Positions 35,401-43,848 of a stretch of 64,000 nucleotides of DNA are shown here, piece after piece. The notes under the pieces are model-generated. The model saw only the letters and a list, made by a program, of their open reading frames with translations, did no database searches and had not been told where the DNA came from. The DNA is taken from positions 806,001-870,000 of the forward strand of contig NZ_JANFNS010000001.1 in NCBI RefSeq assembly GCF_024436065.1. The letters run 5' to 3'. The stretch is from Saccharibacillus sp. JS10 (GTDB lineage: Bacteria > Bacillota > Bacilli > Paenibacillales > Paenibacillaceae). Position 1 is the stretch's first letter. Each line of letters starts with the position of its first letter. Position numbers and translations under genes: made by a program.

Positions 35401-37380
35401 TTATTCCGTTTTGAATTTAGCAATGCGAACTCGAAGTTCGTCTGCACTCACGGACACTTCGCTCGACAAATCCGAAATGCTGGAGATGGCTTGGGCTTGT
35501 TCTTGCGTCGAGGACGCAGCTTGTTGAGTGCTTGCTGCACTTTGTTCCGCGACTGCTGCAATATCGGTCATGATCGACGATACGTGGTCAGCGCTATGCT
35601 TGAGTTCATTCGATGCAAGCGAAACTTCGCGAATACGGGTTGTAATGCCGTCAACAGAACCTCGAATGACGTCAAATGCTCCGCGCGTCGATGCCGCTGC
35701 TTCAATCTGCTTGTCTACCGTCGATTGGAATTCACGAATTTCATCGATACTTTGACGACCTGCTTCCTGTACGCCGGCAAGAAGTGTATCAATATCAGCA
35801 GCCGAAGAACGTGTTTGCTCGGCTAGCTTGCGGACTTCGTCGGCAACGACGCTAAAGCCTTTGCCGTGTTCGCCTGCGCGCGCCGCTTCAATTGCCGCGT
35901 TGAGTGCCAGCAAGTTCGTTTGCTTCGCAACGGTATGAATCAGACTTACGGCTTCGCCGATCTTCACCGTCTGATCGCCAAGGCGACGATTCGCTTCTTC
36001 GACGCGCTCCGCCGACGTGCGGCTCGCTTCGGTCAATTCACCTTGCGAAGCTACAGCAGCAAGACCTTCCGCCATTGCGGATGTGGCTTGGTCAGCACTT
36101 GAAGTCGCTAATCCGGCGCTGCTTGTGATCGCTGTGATCGATTCATTCATATCGCCCAACTGTTCAACGCCGGTCTGGATCGAAGACGCTTGATCCGTTG
36201 CGCCTTTTGCCAATTCTTCGATAACAACCGCGATCTGATCAGAGATATGCTTAGCACCTTCGGCTTGACCATTCATATACTTCGCAGAACTTTCTACTCC
36301 GCCCGCGGAACCTGCCGCAGCATGGATCAACTCGCGAAGACTTGCTGACATTTCATTGAAAGCCGTGCCGAGTTTGCCGATTTCGTCTTTGCCTTTGACA
36401 TCGACGGATACGGTCAAATCGCCTTCTGCCATACGTTGTGCACTCTTTTGCAGCAAAATCAATGGCTTGATCAGACGCGCTGCCGCGAATACAGCCACAA
36501 CCGCCAAGATTATAGCAAGACCGATGATGCCGCCGATAAACAGGTTACGCATTTGTGCGTACTCCGCAAACGCGTATTTTTTCGATACGGATGCCGCCAC
36601 GATCCAATCTGTGCCTTCTACACGTTCGTAGTACAGCAGTTGAGGCTCGCCTTTGTACGTATATTCCAAGCTGCCTGATGTTTCGGTTTGCAACATTTGA
36701 TCTGCGATTGCTGCGTAATCCGGAATATCTTTCAGCGGTTTATTCACATCGTCTGCATCGGCATGCGCCAATACAACACCCGTTTTATCCGTCATAAAGC
36801 CGAATCCGCCGCCGATTTTGATATTGTTAATCATTTCTGTCAATTTCGAAAGCTTCATATCACCAGCGACTACTCCTGCAAACGAACCATCAGGTTCATG
36901 AAGCGGATATGTCATCGCTACCGCGTAATCGCCGCTAGTTAAATCCAGATAAGGGTTACTGAAGTTCATCGCATTTGCCGCTTTACCTTCGGTATACCAT
37001 GGACGTACAGTGACATCGTATCCTGCATCGGGTACCCAGCCGCCGCCATCGATCATACGACCGTCTGCCATACCGAGGTAAATATCCGAGATGTTGTTTT
37101 TGTTAGAGTCCGAAGTAAACGCTTGAAGCTGACTTTGTTTAAGTTGATCTAGCGGAACCGAAGATTGAAGAACCAGCGCTGTCGTCTCCACTACTTTTGC
37201 ATTTTTACCGACCCATCCCCCGACTTCTTCGGCTGTAATCGTAGCTGTACTTTTCAGACTGTCGTTAATCGAATCTTCCGCTTCTTTCTTCATATTACCT
37301 AGAGCTGCAATACTGATACTCCCTGTCCCCAGCAACGTCACAACCACCAACAAAATAGCCAACTTCATTTTTAAATTCAT
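35401..37380 (-). CDS. Methyl-accepting chemotaxis protein (dCache sensor), copy 2
   Basis: A 659-residue paralogue of the next gene with the same plan: N-terminal helix, dCache sensor ([67 protein letters not shown]), second helix, HAMP and signalling coiled coil. From HAMP onward the two proteins differ by only scattered residues, while the sensors have diverged, so the ligands probably differ. Start follows GGGGGCATGGAAA. It is first of the pair; no terminator is seen between them, so they are probably co-transcribed. Confidence 0.95.
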   Translation of the reverse strand: MNLKMKLAILLVVVTLLGTGSISIAALGNMKKEAEDSINDSLKSTATITAEEVGGWVGKNAKVVETTALVLQSSVPLDQLKQSQLQAFTSDSNKNNISDIYLGMADGRMIDGGGWVPDAGYDVTVRPWYTEGKAANAMNFSNPYLDLTSGDYAVAMTYPLHEPDGSFAGVVAGDMKLSKLTEMINNIKIGGGFGFMTDKTGVVLAHADADDVNKPLKDIPDYAAIADQMLQTETSGSLEYTYKGEPQLLYYERVEGTDWIVAASVSKKYAFAEYAQMRNLFIGGIIGLAIILAVVAVFAAARLIKPLILLQKSAQRMAEGDLTVSVDVKGKDEIGKLGTAFNEMSASLRELIHAAAGSAGGVESSAKYMNGQAEGAKHISDQIAVVIEELAKGATDQASSIQTGVEQLGDMNESITAITSSAGLATSSADQATSAMAEGLAAVASQGELTEASRTSAERVEEANRRLGDQTVKIGEAVSLIHTVAKQTNLLALNAAIEAARAGEHGKGFSVVADEVRKLAEQTRSSAADIDTLLAGVQEAGRQSIDEIREFQSTVDKQIEAAASTRGAFDVIRGSVDGITTRIREVSLASNELKHSADHVSSIMTDIAAVAEQSAASTQQAASSTQEQAQAISSISDLSSEVSVSADELRVRIAKFKTE

Positions 37381-37591
37381 TTTCCATGCCCCCTTGATTA
37401 TGACTGTCTGCTGAAGTTACGCTTGTGCTGTTATTCTCAGTTGCCCTCTCTAAGCAGTAACTCTGTACCTTTGTTTCCTTCTAATTCAAAGCACAAGTAT
37501 TCTCAAATTGCTGAATAGTAGAAGTAAAACTGCTTTCGATATTTATCGACATAATTAGCAGAAAATTTAGCATAAATACATGTCAAACAAA

Positions 37592-37620
37592 GAAAAAAAG
37601 CAAAAGCATAAGCTTTTGCT
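37592..37620 (-). terminator. Terminator of the YtrA-type ABC operon
   Basis: Minus strand AGCAAAAGC, loop TTAT, GCTTTTGCT then TTTTTTTC, about 60 bases past the permease stop. Confidence 0.92.
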
Positions 37621-37677
37621 AGAGGAAGGTGTTTTTGGCGGATATACGGTCAGATTGCGTCTTTTTTCACATTTCTT

Positions 37678-38448
37678 TTAGAAAGTACGATGTCTTGTAA
37701 ACAACCAAGCCCCTACGATCAGGATCAAGCTTAGACCCAGATTCAGACCCATGCCCAATACTAACGAGTCATTGAATAGTAAAGCGATAAAAAATTCAGC
37801 AACGTAGTGCCGCAAGTAGGCAATCGATGTACCGACTGGAATCGCCGCGATCAATACTGCCCAGATGATCCAAGTCACAGGTGATTTAGGTCGAGCGAAC
37901 AAGAAATTAAAGAGCGTGAGGACAAAGAAATAAAAGCAGACTTGATAGAAGAAAATGCCGATTGCCCCAAATTGATTCCATCCAAACACTTCGATAATAT
38001 TGTACGTCTGAACATATTCACGAATCCCACTTTTATCTAATGGAAACCATAGGCTATTGAATAACGCCAACAGAACAGCGACAAATCCGTAAATCATCAG
38101 TAACCGAACGAAATAGTGACGACGTGAATCCCCGAAGTTCATCATCGGACGGAACGTTTTGAGAGGTAAAGCGATCCCGAGTATCGGAAGTAACAAAAGA
38201 AGCAGATTGGCAGGCGATACATTTACATTTTCCACATCCGCAGGAATTTGAATCTCTAATTGGTTGTTCCCCGTCACTTCCCGCAATTCTCCAACCGCTT
38301 CGGCGATATCTTGCTGAGGGTTACTGACAAACATCTGATTAATGGTGAAGTCTGCTACAAAAGATACGACAATCAATCCAAGTACGATCCAGATCGTCAT
38401 TTTCGTTCGAAGCCATGATACTTGCAATTGCGCTGTAAATTTATTCAT
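37678..38448 (-). CDS. ABC transporter membrane subunit (ABC-2/YtrC-like)
   Basis: A 256-residue protein with six predicted membrane helices (for example MTIWIVLGLIVVSFVADF, LLLLLPILGIALPLKTF, RLLMIYGFVAVLLALF, FFYQVCFYFFVLTLFNFLF, VTWIIWAVLIAAIPVGTSIAYL, LNLGLSLILIVGAWLFT). It overlaps the ATPase gene by eight bases and completes an ABC transporter under the GntR regulator upstream. The substrate is unknown; related operons respond to cell-wall antibiotics. Confidence 0.85.
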   Translation of the reverse strand: MNKFTAQLQVSWLRTKMTIWIVLGLIVVSFVADFTINQMFVSNPQQDIAEAVGELREVTGNNQLEIQIPADVENVNVSPANLLLLLLPILGIALPLKTFRPMMNFGDSRRHYFVRLLMIYGFVAVLLALFNSLWFPLDKSGIREYVQTYNIIEVFGWNQFGAIGIFFYQVCFYFFVLTLFNFLFARPKSPVTWIIWAVLIAAIPVGTSIAYLRHYVAEFFIALLFNDSLVLGMGLNLGLSLILIVGAWLFTRHRTF

Positions 38449-39319
38449 GAGTCTGCCCCTCCTCGATTAGATAAGCAAAAAACTTTTGCAAAGGTACGCC
38501 TTCAATCATTAATCCGTGTTGTTCGGCTTGGCTACGTTCTGACTCTGTTATGCCGTGATACACAATCGCCATGCCTGCATTGCCGTACCCTTCTCGATGC
38601 AGCACTTTTTTGCCGGCTACGAATTCATCCAATGCCGAATTTAAGCCGCTGACCAGATGCGCATATTCCCGGATATGTTCGACGTCTTCTTCCATCAACA
38701 GGCTGCCGGATTCGATAATAAATACTTTTTCGACAACGGTCGCAATCTCATCGATCAAATGCGTAGACAGCAAAATCGTACGTGGATATTCGGCGTAATC
38801 TTCAATCAAAGCCCGGTAAAAACGTTCACGCATCAGCACATCAAGCCCTAGCACCGGTTCATCGAATATCGTTAAAGGTGCCCGGCTAGCAAGCCCGATC
38901 ATATTGCCGACCATCGATTCCATACCTCGCGACAGTTGACGCATTTTTTTCCTCGGATTCAATTTGAATATGCCCAGTAACTGTGAAGCTAACTTCGCGT
39001 CCCAATTCGGATAAAAGACCGCCGCCATTTGCAGGACATCGCGAACGCGTGCGTTTTTGGGATAATGGTTATTTTCGCGAACATAGCAACATTGCGTAGG
39101 GACGTCTCCTTTGTTAAGTCGTTTGCCGTGTACGGTGATTTCTCCGCTATCCGGGAAAATCCCACCTGCGATCATATGTAAAAGAGTGGTTTTCCCTGCA
39201 CCGTTGCGACCTAGCAATCCATAAATCGTATGCTCGGCAAGGTCTAGACTCAGACTGTTTACCGCATCAACCCGTCCGTACATTTTACTGACGTTTTTGA
39301 CTTCCAACACTGTATTCAT
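38441..39319 (-). CDS. ABC transporter ATP-binding protein (YtrB-like)
   Basis: A 292-residue ATPase. Walker A GLLGRNGAGKTTLLHM, Q loop CYVRENNHYP, a modified signature QLSRGMESMVG instead of LSGGQ, Walker B LTIFDEPVLGLD and H loop STHLIDE. The altered signature with Arg and Met is common in the YtrB/bacitracin-type regulators' ABC partners. The C-terminal ~70 residues are a variable accessory region. ATG overlaps the regulator gene by four bases (ATGA). Confidence 0.92.
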   Translation of the reverse strand: MNTVLEVKNVSKMYGRVDAVNSLSLDLAEHTIYGLLGRNGAGKTTLLHMIAGGIFPDSGEITVHGKRLNKGDVPTQCCYVRENNHYPKNARVRDVLQMAAVFYPNWDAKLASQLLGIFKLNPRKKMRQLSRGMESMVGNMIGLASRAPLTIFDEPVLGLDVLMRERFYRALIEDYAEYPRTILLSTHLIDEIATVVEKVFIIESGSLLMEEDVEHIREYAHLVSGLNSALDEFVAGKKVLHREGYGNAGMAIVYHGITESERSQAEQHGLMIEGVPLQKFFAYLIEEGQTHE

Positions 39320-39693
39320 TGATCCAATTTCTCCTTTTCTCTTGTAATCATAGCGACCACATCTTCCGTGCTCATTCCAAGTTTTTTGGCTTCATCGAGC
39401 AGGTTTACGACCAAATCATTATAAAAACGTTCACGGCGTTTGTTCATAATCTTCTCCTTTGCTCCAACGGTCACGTACATCCCCAACCCCCGTTTTTTAT
39501 AAATAATTTCTTCATTCACCAACAAGCCGAAGCCTTTGACAATCGTAGCCGGATTAATCTGAAATAAACGTGCAAACTGAGTCGTTGAAATAATCTGATC
39601 TTCTTCCGCATAAGTCCCATTTAAAATGTCATCTTCGATCCGTTCGGCAATTTGCTGAAAAATCGGTCGACTCTCGTCAAATGGAGTCAACAT
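39316..39693 (-). CDS. GntR-family repressor, YtrA subfamily
   Basis: A 125-residue regulator: winged helix (DESRPIFQQIAERIEDDILNGTYAEEDQIISTTQFARLFQINPATIVKGFGLLVNEEIIYKKRGLGMYVTVGA) and a short helical C-terminal dimerisation part, the YtrA form. It should repress its own operon with the two ABC genes and release on envelope stress. The start at 39693 is chosen for spacing to AGAGGTG; GTG and ATG codons three and two codons upstream overlap the ribosome site. Confidence 0.9.
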   Translation of the reverse strand: MLTPFDESRPIFQQIAERIEDDILNGTYAEEDQIISTTQFARLFQINPATIVKGFGLLVNEEIIYKKRGLGMYVTVGAKEKIMNKRRERFYNDLVVNLLDEAKKLGMSTEDVVAMITREKEKLDQ

Positions 39694-39727
39694 CTTCATC
39701 ACCTCTTTGGTTTGTTAGTCATGTAAC

Positions 39728-39758
39728 TAACCATAAAGGTTAAGTATTATTTTGTCAA
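39728..39758 (-). promoter_or_regulatory. Promoter and candidate operator of the YtrA-type operon
   Basis: On the minus strand TTGACA (39753-39758), 17-base spacer, TATGGT (39730-39735). An inverted repeat ACTTAACC-TTTAT-GGTTAGT overlaps the -10, and a second dyad TTAGT..ACTAA (39715-39732) follows; both are plausible sites for the regulator. Confidence 0.65.
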
Positions 39759-39761
39759 CAA

Positions 39762-39797
39762 AAAAAGCTCAAACGCAATATGCGTCTGAGCTTTTTT
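39762..39797. terminator. Bidirectional terminator after the MFS transporter gene
   Basis: AGCTCAAACGCA, loop ATA, TGCGTCTGAGCT with A6 before and T6 after. Confidence 0.9.
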
Positions 39798-39819
39798 ATC
39801 AATATCGGTTGATCGACGA

Positions 39820-41127
39820 TTAAATTCCTTTCGTTTGAGGATTTAAACGTAGACCTTTGCCTTCTTTATTTTGCGTTTCTTTACTGCGTGATTCTTCTTC
39901 CGAAGATTCCGATTTGCCGGATGTGCCAACCGTTGGTGCTTTGATCCACAATGCAATCAACAGCGAGATGATGCACAGAACGCCGATCACGAGGAAGGTA
40001 GGCTTAAATCCGCCAAGCAGTGCTGCGATAAACGAAGCGGACAATGCACCAAGACCAAATCCTTGATAAATTACGCCGTAGTTTTTACCCTGGTTTTTGA
40101 GACCGAAGAAATCACTGACGATTGCCGGGAACACCGTAATATTGCCACCGAAGCAAAACGCAATTGCCGCTACGCTTGCGAAAAATAGCGGATACGTCAA
40201 TGTTGCGAAACTCAAGACCATCACCGCTGCAAAAGTCACAAGAAGCGCGCCGGATACCACTCTGAGGCGTCCTACTTTATCCGAAAGCGGTCCGAGAATC
40301 AATCGTCCAGCCGTATTGAATACCGCGATCATCGCGACCGCGTTTGCCGCAGTTGCCACATCCAGTCCAGCCAACCGTACGCCGATATCTTTGACGCTGC
40401 CGATTAGATATAGACCGCTCATGCACGCTGTGAAAAAGACGACGAACAGCAGATAAGCTTGTTTCGTACGCAGCATTTCTTTGACCGTAAAATCTTTTAC
40501 GCGTACACCTTGCGCCGAAGCCGGGGTCGCCGTTACGACTGCTTCACGAATCAAGAATGACCCGATTACGACCATAGTCAGTACGATAATGCCCCAGATC
40601 AAGAACGCTTGGGAGACGCCGCGCGATTCGATCACCGCACCGTTGATATATTTGAAGATCAGACTGCCTGTACCGTAAGCCCCTACCGAGACACCGGACA
40701 TCAGCCCTTTATGTTTGGGGAACCATTTGATCAGATTCGATAATGACGTCATATACGCCGTACCGTCTGCATAACCGACCAATACACCCGCTACCAAATA
40801 CAGCAGACCGAGCGAGGTGACTTGAGAAGAAAGCATCAAACCAAGACCGAGTACGATCCCTGATGCCGCGATCAGTTTTCGAATTCCGAATTTGTCTTGA
40901 AGTTTACCGGAAAACAAAGTGGCAAAAGCAAGCGCAAAACTCGTAATCGAAAAAGTCATCGCCGTTTTGCCGAGTTCCCAACCGAACAAATCAACAAGCG
41001 GTTGGTTGAACAAACTCCATGTATAAATGGTACCTAGACCCATTTGTACGATAATCGTACCGATCACAATCCATAACCGATTTACTTTTGGGGAAGCTGC
41101 CTGTTCAGAAGATGAAATGGCTTTCAT
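39820..41127 (-). CDS. MFS transporter of the oxalate/formate antiporter (OFA) family
   Basis: A 435-residue 12-helix MFS protein of the OFA group (OxlT, YhjX). The first helices read NRLWIVIGTIIVQMGLGTIYTWSLFNQPLVDLFGW and the family motif SGKLQDKFGIRKLIAASG follows; the later loop has GPLSDKVGRLRV. OFA proteins carry small carboxylates such as oxalate, formate, lactate or pyruvate. The start at 41127 (MKAISSS) is used because AAGGA lies six bases upstream and the longer open frame has no site. E. coli YhjX, in the same family, is controlled by the LytTR-type YpdAB system; a LytST-type system lies next to this gene too. Confidence 0.9.
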   Translation of the reverse strand: MKAISSSEQAASPKVNRLWIVIGTIIVQMGLGTIYTWSLFNQPLVDLFGWELGKTAMTFSITSFALAFATLFSGKLQDKFGIRKLIAASGIVLGLGLMLSSQVTSLGLLYLVAGVLVGYADGTAYMTSLSNLIKWFPKHKGLMSGVSVGAYGTGSLIFKYINGAVIESRGVSQAFLIWGIIVLTMVVIGSFLIREAVVTATPASAQGVRVKDFTVKEMLRTKQAYLLFVVFFTACMSGLYLIGSVKDIGVRLAGLDVATAANAVAMIAVFNTAGRLILGPLSDKVGRLRVVSGALLVTFAAVMVLSFATLTYPLFFASVAAIAFCFGGNITVFPAIVSDFFGLKNQGKNYGVIYQGFGLGALSASFIAALLGGFKPTFLVIGVLCIISLLIALWIKAPTVGTSGKSESSEEESRSKETQNKEGKGLRLNPQTKGI

Positions 41128-41181
41128 ATCAATTCCTTCTCTCATTCGTTTTACATTTCTTTGAACAACTCTTATAGCTAA

Positions 41182-41250
41182 ATTATAAGCTTGAGCGTGC
41201 AAATGAAAGCGGTTTTGGAATGAGATGCCGGAAATTCGGAATGAAATGCA
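41182..41250 (-). promoter_or_regulatory. LytTR-type direct-repeat operator and promoter of the OFA transporter
   Basis: On the minus strand TGCATTTCAT (41241-41250), 11-base spacer, GGCATCTCAT (41220-41229), then ten bases to a poor -35 (GCTTTC, 41205-41210), 17-base spacer and TATAAT (41182-41187). The E. coli YpdB target at yhjX is described as GGCATTTCAT-N11-GGCATTTCAT; this copy differs in one base per half-site and has the same spacing. A poor -35 with an operator just upstream is what an activator-dependent promoter looks like. Confidence 0.78.
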
Positions 41251-41282
41251 CAAGAGTGACCGTGAATGTCAGCTACCTTGAA

Positions 41283-42074
41283 TCAGATTCGCATCAATTG
41301 ACGGAATTCTTTCACTTTACTGCGACTGACCGGAACTTCGGCTTGGATATCACGCAACCTCAGCAGATACGTATTATTAAACCACGGCACAATCTCACGG
41401 ATTTTAGATAGATTCACAATATACGAGCGATGGCACCGGAAAAAGGAATCTTGCGGGATCTGTTCTTGAAAATCAGAAATACTCATCGGCATCGTATATT
41501 CTTCTTTTCGCGTATAGACCAGCGTTGTTTTTTCTTGAGCAACCGCGTAATAAATATCGTCGGCATCCACCACGATAATCTTGTCGTCTTTGTATAAATT
41601 CACACGAAGGTTAGGCGAAGCTTGGGTCGCAACTTCGTGATTCGAAGTAGATCCTTCTGCAACTCCTTGGTCATTTTTTAACGTAGATGCCCCTTCTTCA
41701 CGCTGCTTCTTTTCTGCAAAAGCTGCTTCGAGTTTACTTAGCATCGCCGCTATACGCGGTTCATGGTACGGCTTCAAAATATAATCGAAAGCTTCAATTT
41801 CAAAAGCTTCTGCCGCATGTTCTTTGTACGCCGTTGTGAAGACGATATAAGGACGATGCGCGAATTTATGAATACTTTTGGCAAGTAGTACGCCATCTAG
41901 CGACGGGATATTGATATCGAGAAAAATCACATCAACATCAGACGTCTGCAAAAATTTCAGCACATCGATTCCATCTTCAAACTTCCCTACGATCTCGACT
42001 GTACTATTTTTTCCAATCAAATATTGAAGTTCTTCCATCGCTAGAAATTCATCTTCGACAATGATTCCTCTCAT
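41283..42074 (-). CDS. LytTR-family response regulator (LytT/YpdB-like)
   Basis: A 263-residue regulator: receiver at 1-120 (GIIVEDEF acidic pair, phosphoacceptor Asp in [15 protein letters not shown], Lys in [12 protein letters not shown]), a polar linker at ~120-150, and a LytTR DNA-binding domain ([74 protein letters not shown]). LytTR domains bind direct repeats ~21 bases apart, as found upstream of the neighbouring transporter gene. Its ATG overlaps the sensor gene stop. Confidence 0.94.
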   Translation of the reverse strand: MRGIIVEDEFLAMEELQYLIGKNSTVEIVGKFEDGIDVLKFLQTSDVDVIFLDINIPSLDGVLLAKSIHKFAHRPYIVFTTAYKEHAAEAFEIEAFDYILKPYHEPRIAAMLSKLEAAFAEKKQREEGASTLKNDQGVAEGSTSNHEVATQASPNLRVNLYKDDKIIVVDADDIYYAVAQEKTTLVYTRKEEYTMPMSISDFQEQIPQDSFFRCHRSYIVNLSKIREIVPWFNNTYLLRLRDIQAEVPVSRSKVKEFRQLMRI

Positions 42075-43750
42075 GTCTGTTTCACCTGCCCTTTTTCAAC
42101 GGTAAACGCAATTACGGTTCCTTTATCTGCTCGGCGAATCGTTAACCCTGCTCCGTAAATCAGTTTTAATCGTTCATGCACATTCGATAATCCGATTTTG
42201 CTAGACGGCATATTGCCGCTTTTGATCTGTTCAATGATACTTGGTTCGATGCCGATCCCGGTATCCGAAATTTCAAAATAGATTCGAGTATCCGCATTTT
42301 TGACCCGAATCGTCACGGTTCCTTTGCCTTTGTCTTTCAAAATCCCATGTACAATCGCGTTCTCGACCAGAGGCTGAATAATCAAACTCGGAATTTTCAC
42401 GTCAATCTCATCGTCGATATCGTATTGAACTTGCAGTCGATTCCCAAAACGGGCTTTCTCGATCTCAACATAATCTTGCACTTGTTGCAATTCTCGGTGA
42501 ACGTCGATCAATTCATCGTTCAGCTCCAGATTATAACGTAGATAGCCGGACAAATTAATGATCAATTCACGAGCTTTATCGGGGTTAAGCCGAATCGAAG
42601 ATGCAATCGCGTTGAGCGCATTGAATAAAAAGTGAGGGCTGATCTTCGTCTGAAGGGCTTTGATTTCGGCTTTATCCGCCATCGCTTTGATCTGCTCCAC
42701 GCGAGAGACTTCCATCAACGTCGAGATAATCTGCGACAATCCGACCGCAAGTTCGCGCAGCGAATACGTAATCTGGTGAGCATGACGATAATAAATTTTG
42801 AGCGCCCCGGTGATGACTCCTTTTTCTTTCAGCGGAATAATAATCATCGACTTGATCCAATCGTTGCGCTGATCGGCATCGTTATTACGAATCGTAATAC
42901 TGCCGCTGCGAATACTCTGCTTCGTTTCTTCGGTCATGATCTCATGCCCGATATTATAACGTTCTTGTCCGAAGCCGGAATACGCCAAAATATGATTCGT
43001 ATCCGTAATCGCGACTGCATCGGCGCCGATTTTCTGCTCAATAATTTTACAAATCCGCAGCAGCGAAAGGCTATCTACTTTACGAAAATAAGGTAGCGTC
43101 TCATTCGCAATATCAAGCGCAAGCTTGGCTTGCTTCGCCGCTACGTTTTCTTTCTCGTCTTCGACGCTTTGCACCAGCATGACGATTAATCCGATCATCA
43201 CTTGAGCCAAAATCATGGGAGCCGCAATTTTGGAGACGATATCCAGTCCCAATTCGTAAGGCTGTGCCATGAGTAAAATCAACAGCATCGTTAACACTTC
43301 GCAAAGCATCCCTGCCAAAATACCGTACAGCCAGCGTTTTCGCTTCGCGACGCGCAGATGAATGATACCCGAGACTGCTCCGGCAACGATACTCGTAATC
43401 AGACAAGGTAGCGCCGTGACGCCTCCTATATCGATCGCGTAACGATGTACCCCAGCGACAATCCCGGTCACTAAGCCGACCCACGGACCGAATAACAGCC
43501 CGCCTGACATAATCGCGACAATCCGTACGTTCACTAATGATCCTTCCACGCTAATGCCCATGTATGTCCCGAAAATCGCAAAAAGACCGAATATAGCGGT
43601 AACCGTTACTAAGTCTTGCGGACGGTATTCTTCTTTTTGAAATAAAGCTTTAAATCTTGGAATACGCGTTAGTACAAATAAACACATCAACAATAACGAT
43701 CCACGTTCAAATAATTGTAAAAATATAGCGAGTGGATGCTTAGGGTCCAT
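42071..43750 (-). CDS. LytS/YpdA-like sensor histidine kinase
   Basis: A 559-residue kinase. The N-terminal 5TM-5TMR_LYT region (about 1-195; [44 protein letters not shown] is its signature) is followed by a GAF domain (~215-345) and a LytS-type kinase core with [38 protein letters not shown] (phosphorylated His in SPHFLF) and ATPase motifs LVENAIVHG and SDTGIGI. E. coli YpdA and BtsS share this plan and respond to extracellular pyruvate; a similar ligand here is inference. Start after AAGGAGG. Confidence 0.94.
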   Translation of the reverse strand: MDPKHPLAIFLQLFERGSLLLMCLFVLTRIPRFKALFQKEEYRPQDLVTVTAIFGLFAIFGTYMGISVEGSLVNVRIVAIMSGGLLFGPWVGLVTGIVAGVHRYAIDIGGVTALPCLITSIVAGAVSGIIHLRVAKRKRWLYGILAGMLCEVLTMLLILLMAQPYELGLDIVSKIAAPMILAQVMIGLIVMLVQSVEDEKENVAAKQAKLALDIANETLPYFRKVDSLSLLRICKIIEQKIGADAVAITDTNHILAYSGFGQERYNIGHEIMTEETKQSIRSGSITIRNNDADQRNDWIKSMIIIPLKEKGVITGALKIYYRHAHQITYSLRELAVGLSQIISTLMEVSRVEQIKAMADKAEIKALQTKISPHFLFNALNAIASSIRLNPDKARELIINLSGYLRYNLELNDELIDVHRELQQVQDYVEIEKARFGNRLQVQYDIDDEIDVKIPSLIIQPLVENAIVHGILKDKGKGTVTIRVKNADTRIYFEISDTGIGIEPSIIEQIKSGNMPSSKIGLSNVHERLKLIYGAGLTIRRADKGTVIAFTVEKGQVKQT

Positions 43751-43794
43751 TTCTCTGCTCCCTCCTTGTTCACTTCATTCAATAGAATCAATAG

Positions 43795-43822
43795 CAAAAC
43801 CGCCGGCTGAATCGCCGACGGT
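43795..43822 (-). terminator. Terminator after recG
   Basis: Minus strand ACCGTCGGC, loop GATTCA, GCCGGCGGT, TTTT; 27 bases after the recG stop. Confidence 0.85.
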
Positions 43823-43848
43823 TAGAGATACTACGCTTTGACTTCATC

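Noticed and set aside
38441-39319. ABC ATPase considered defective because its signature is SRGME instead of SGGQ
   Set aside because: Such altered signatures are common in YtrB-type ATPases; Walker A, Walker B and H loop are intact.
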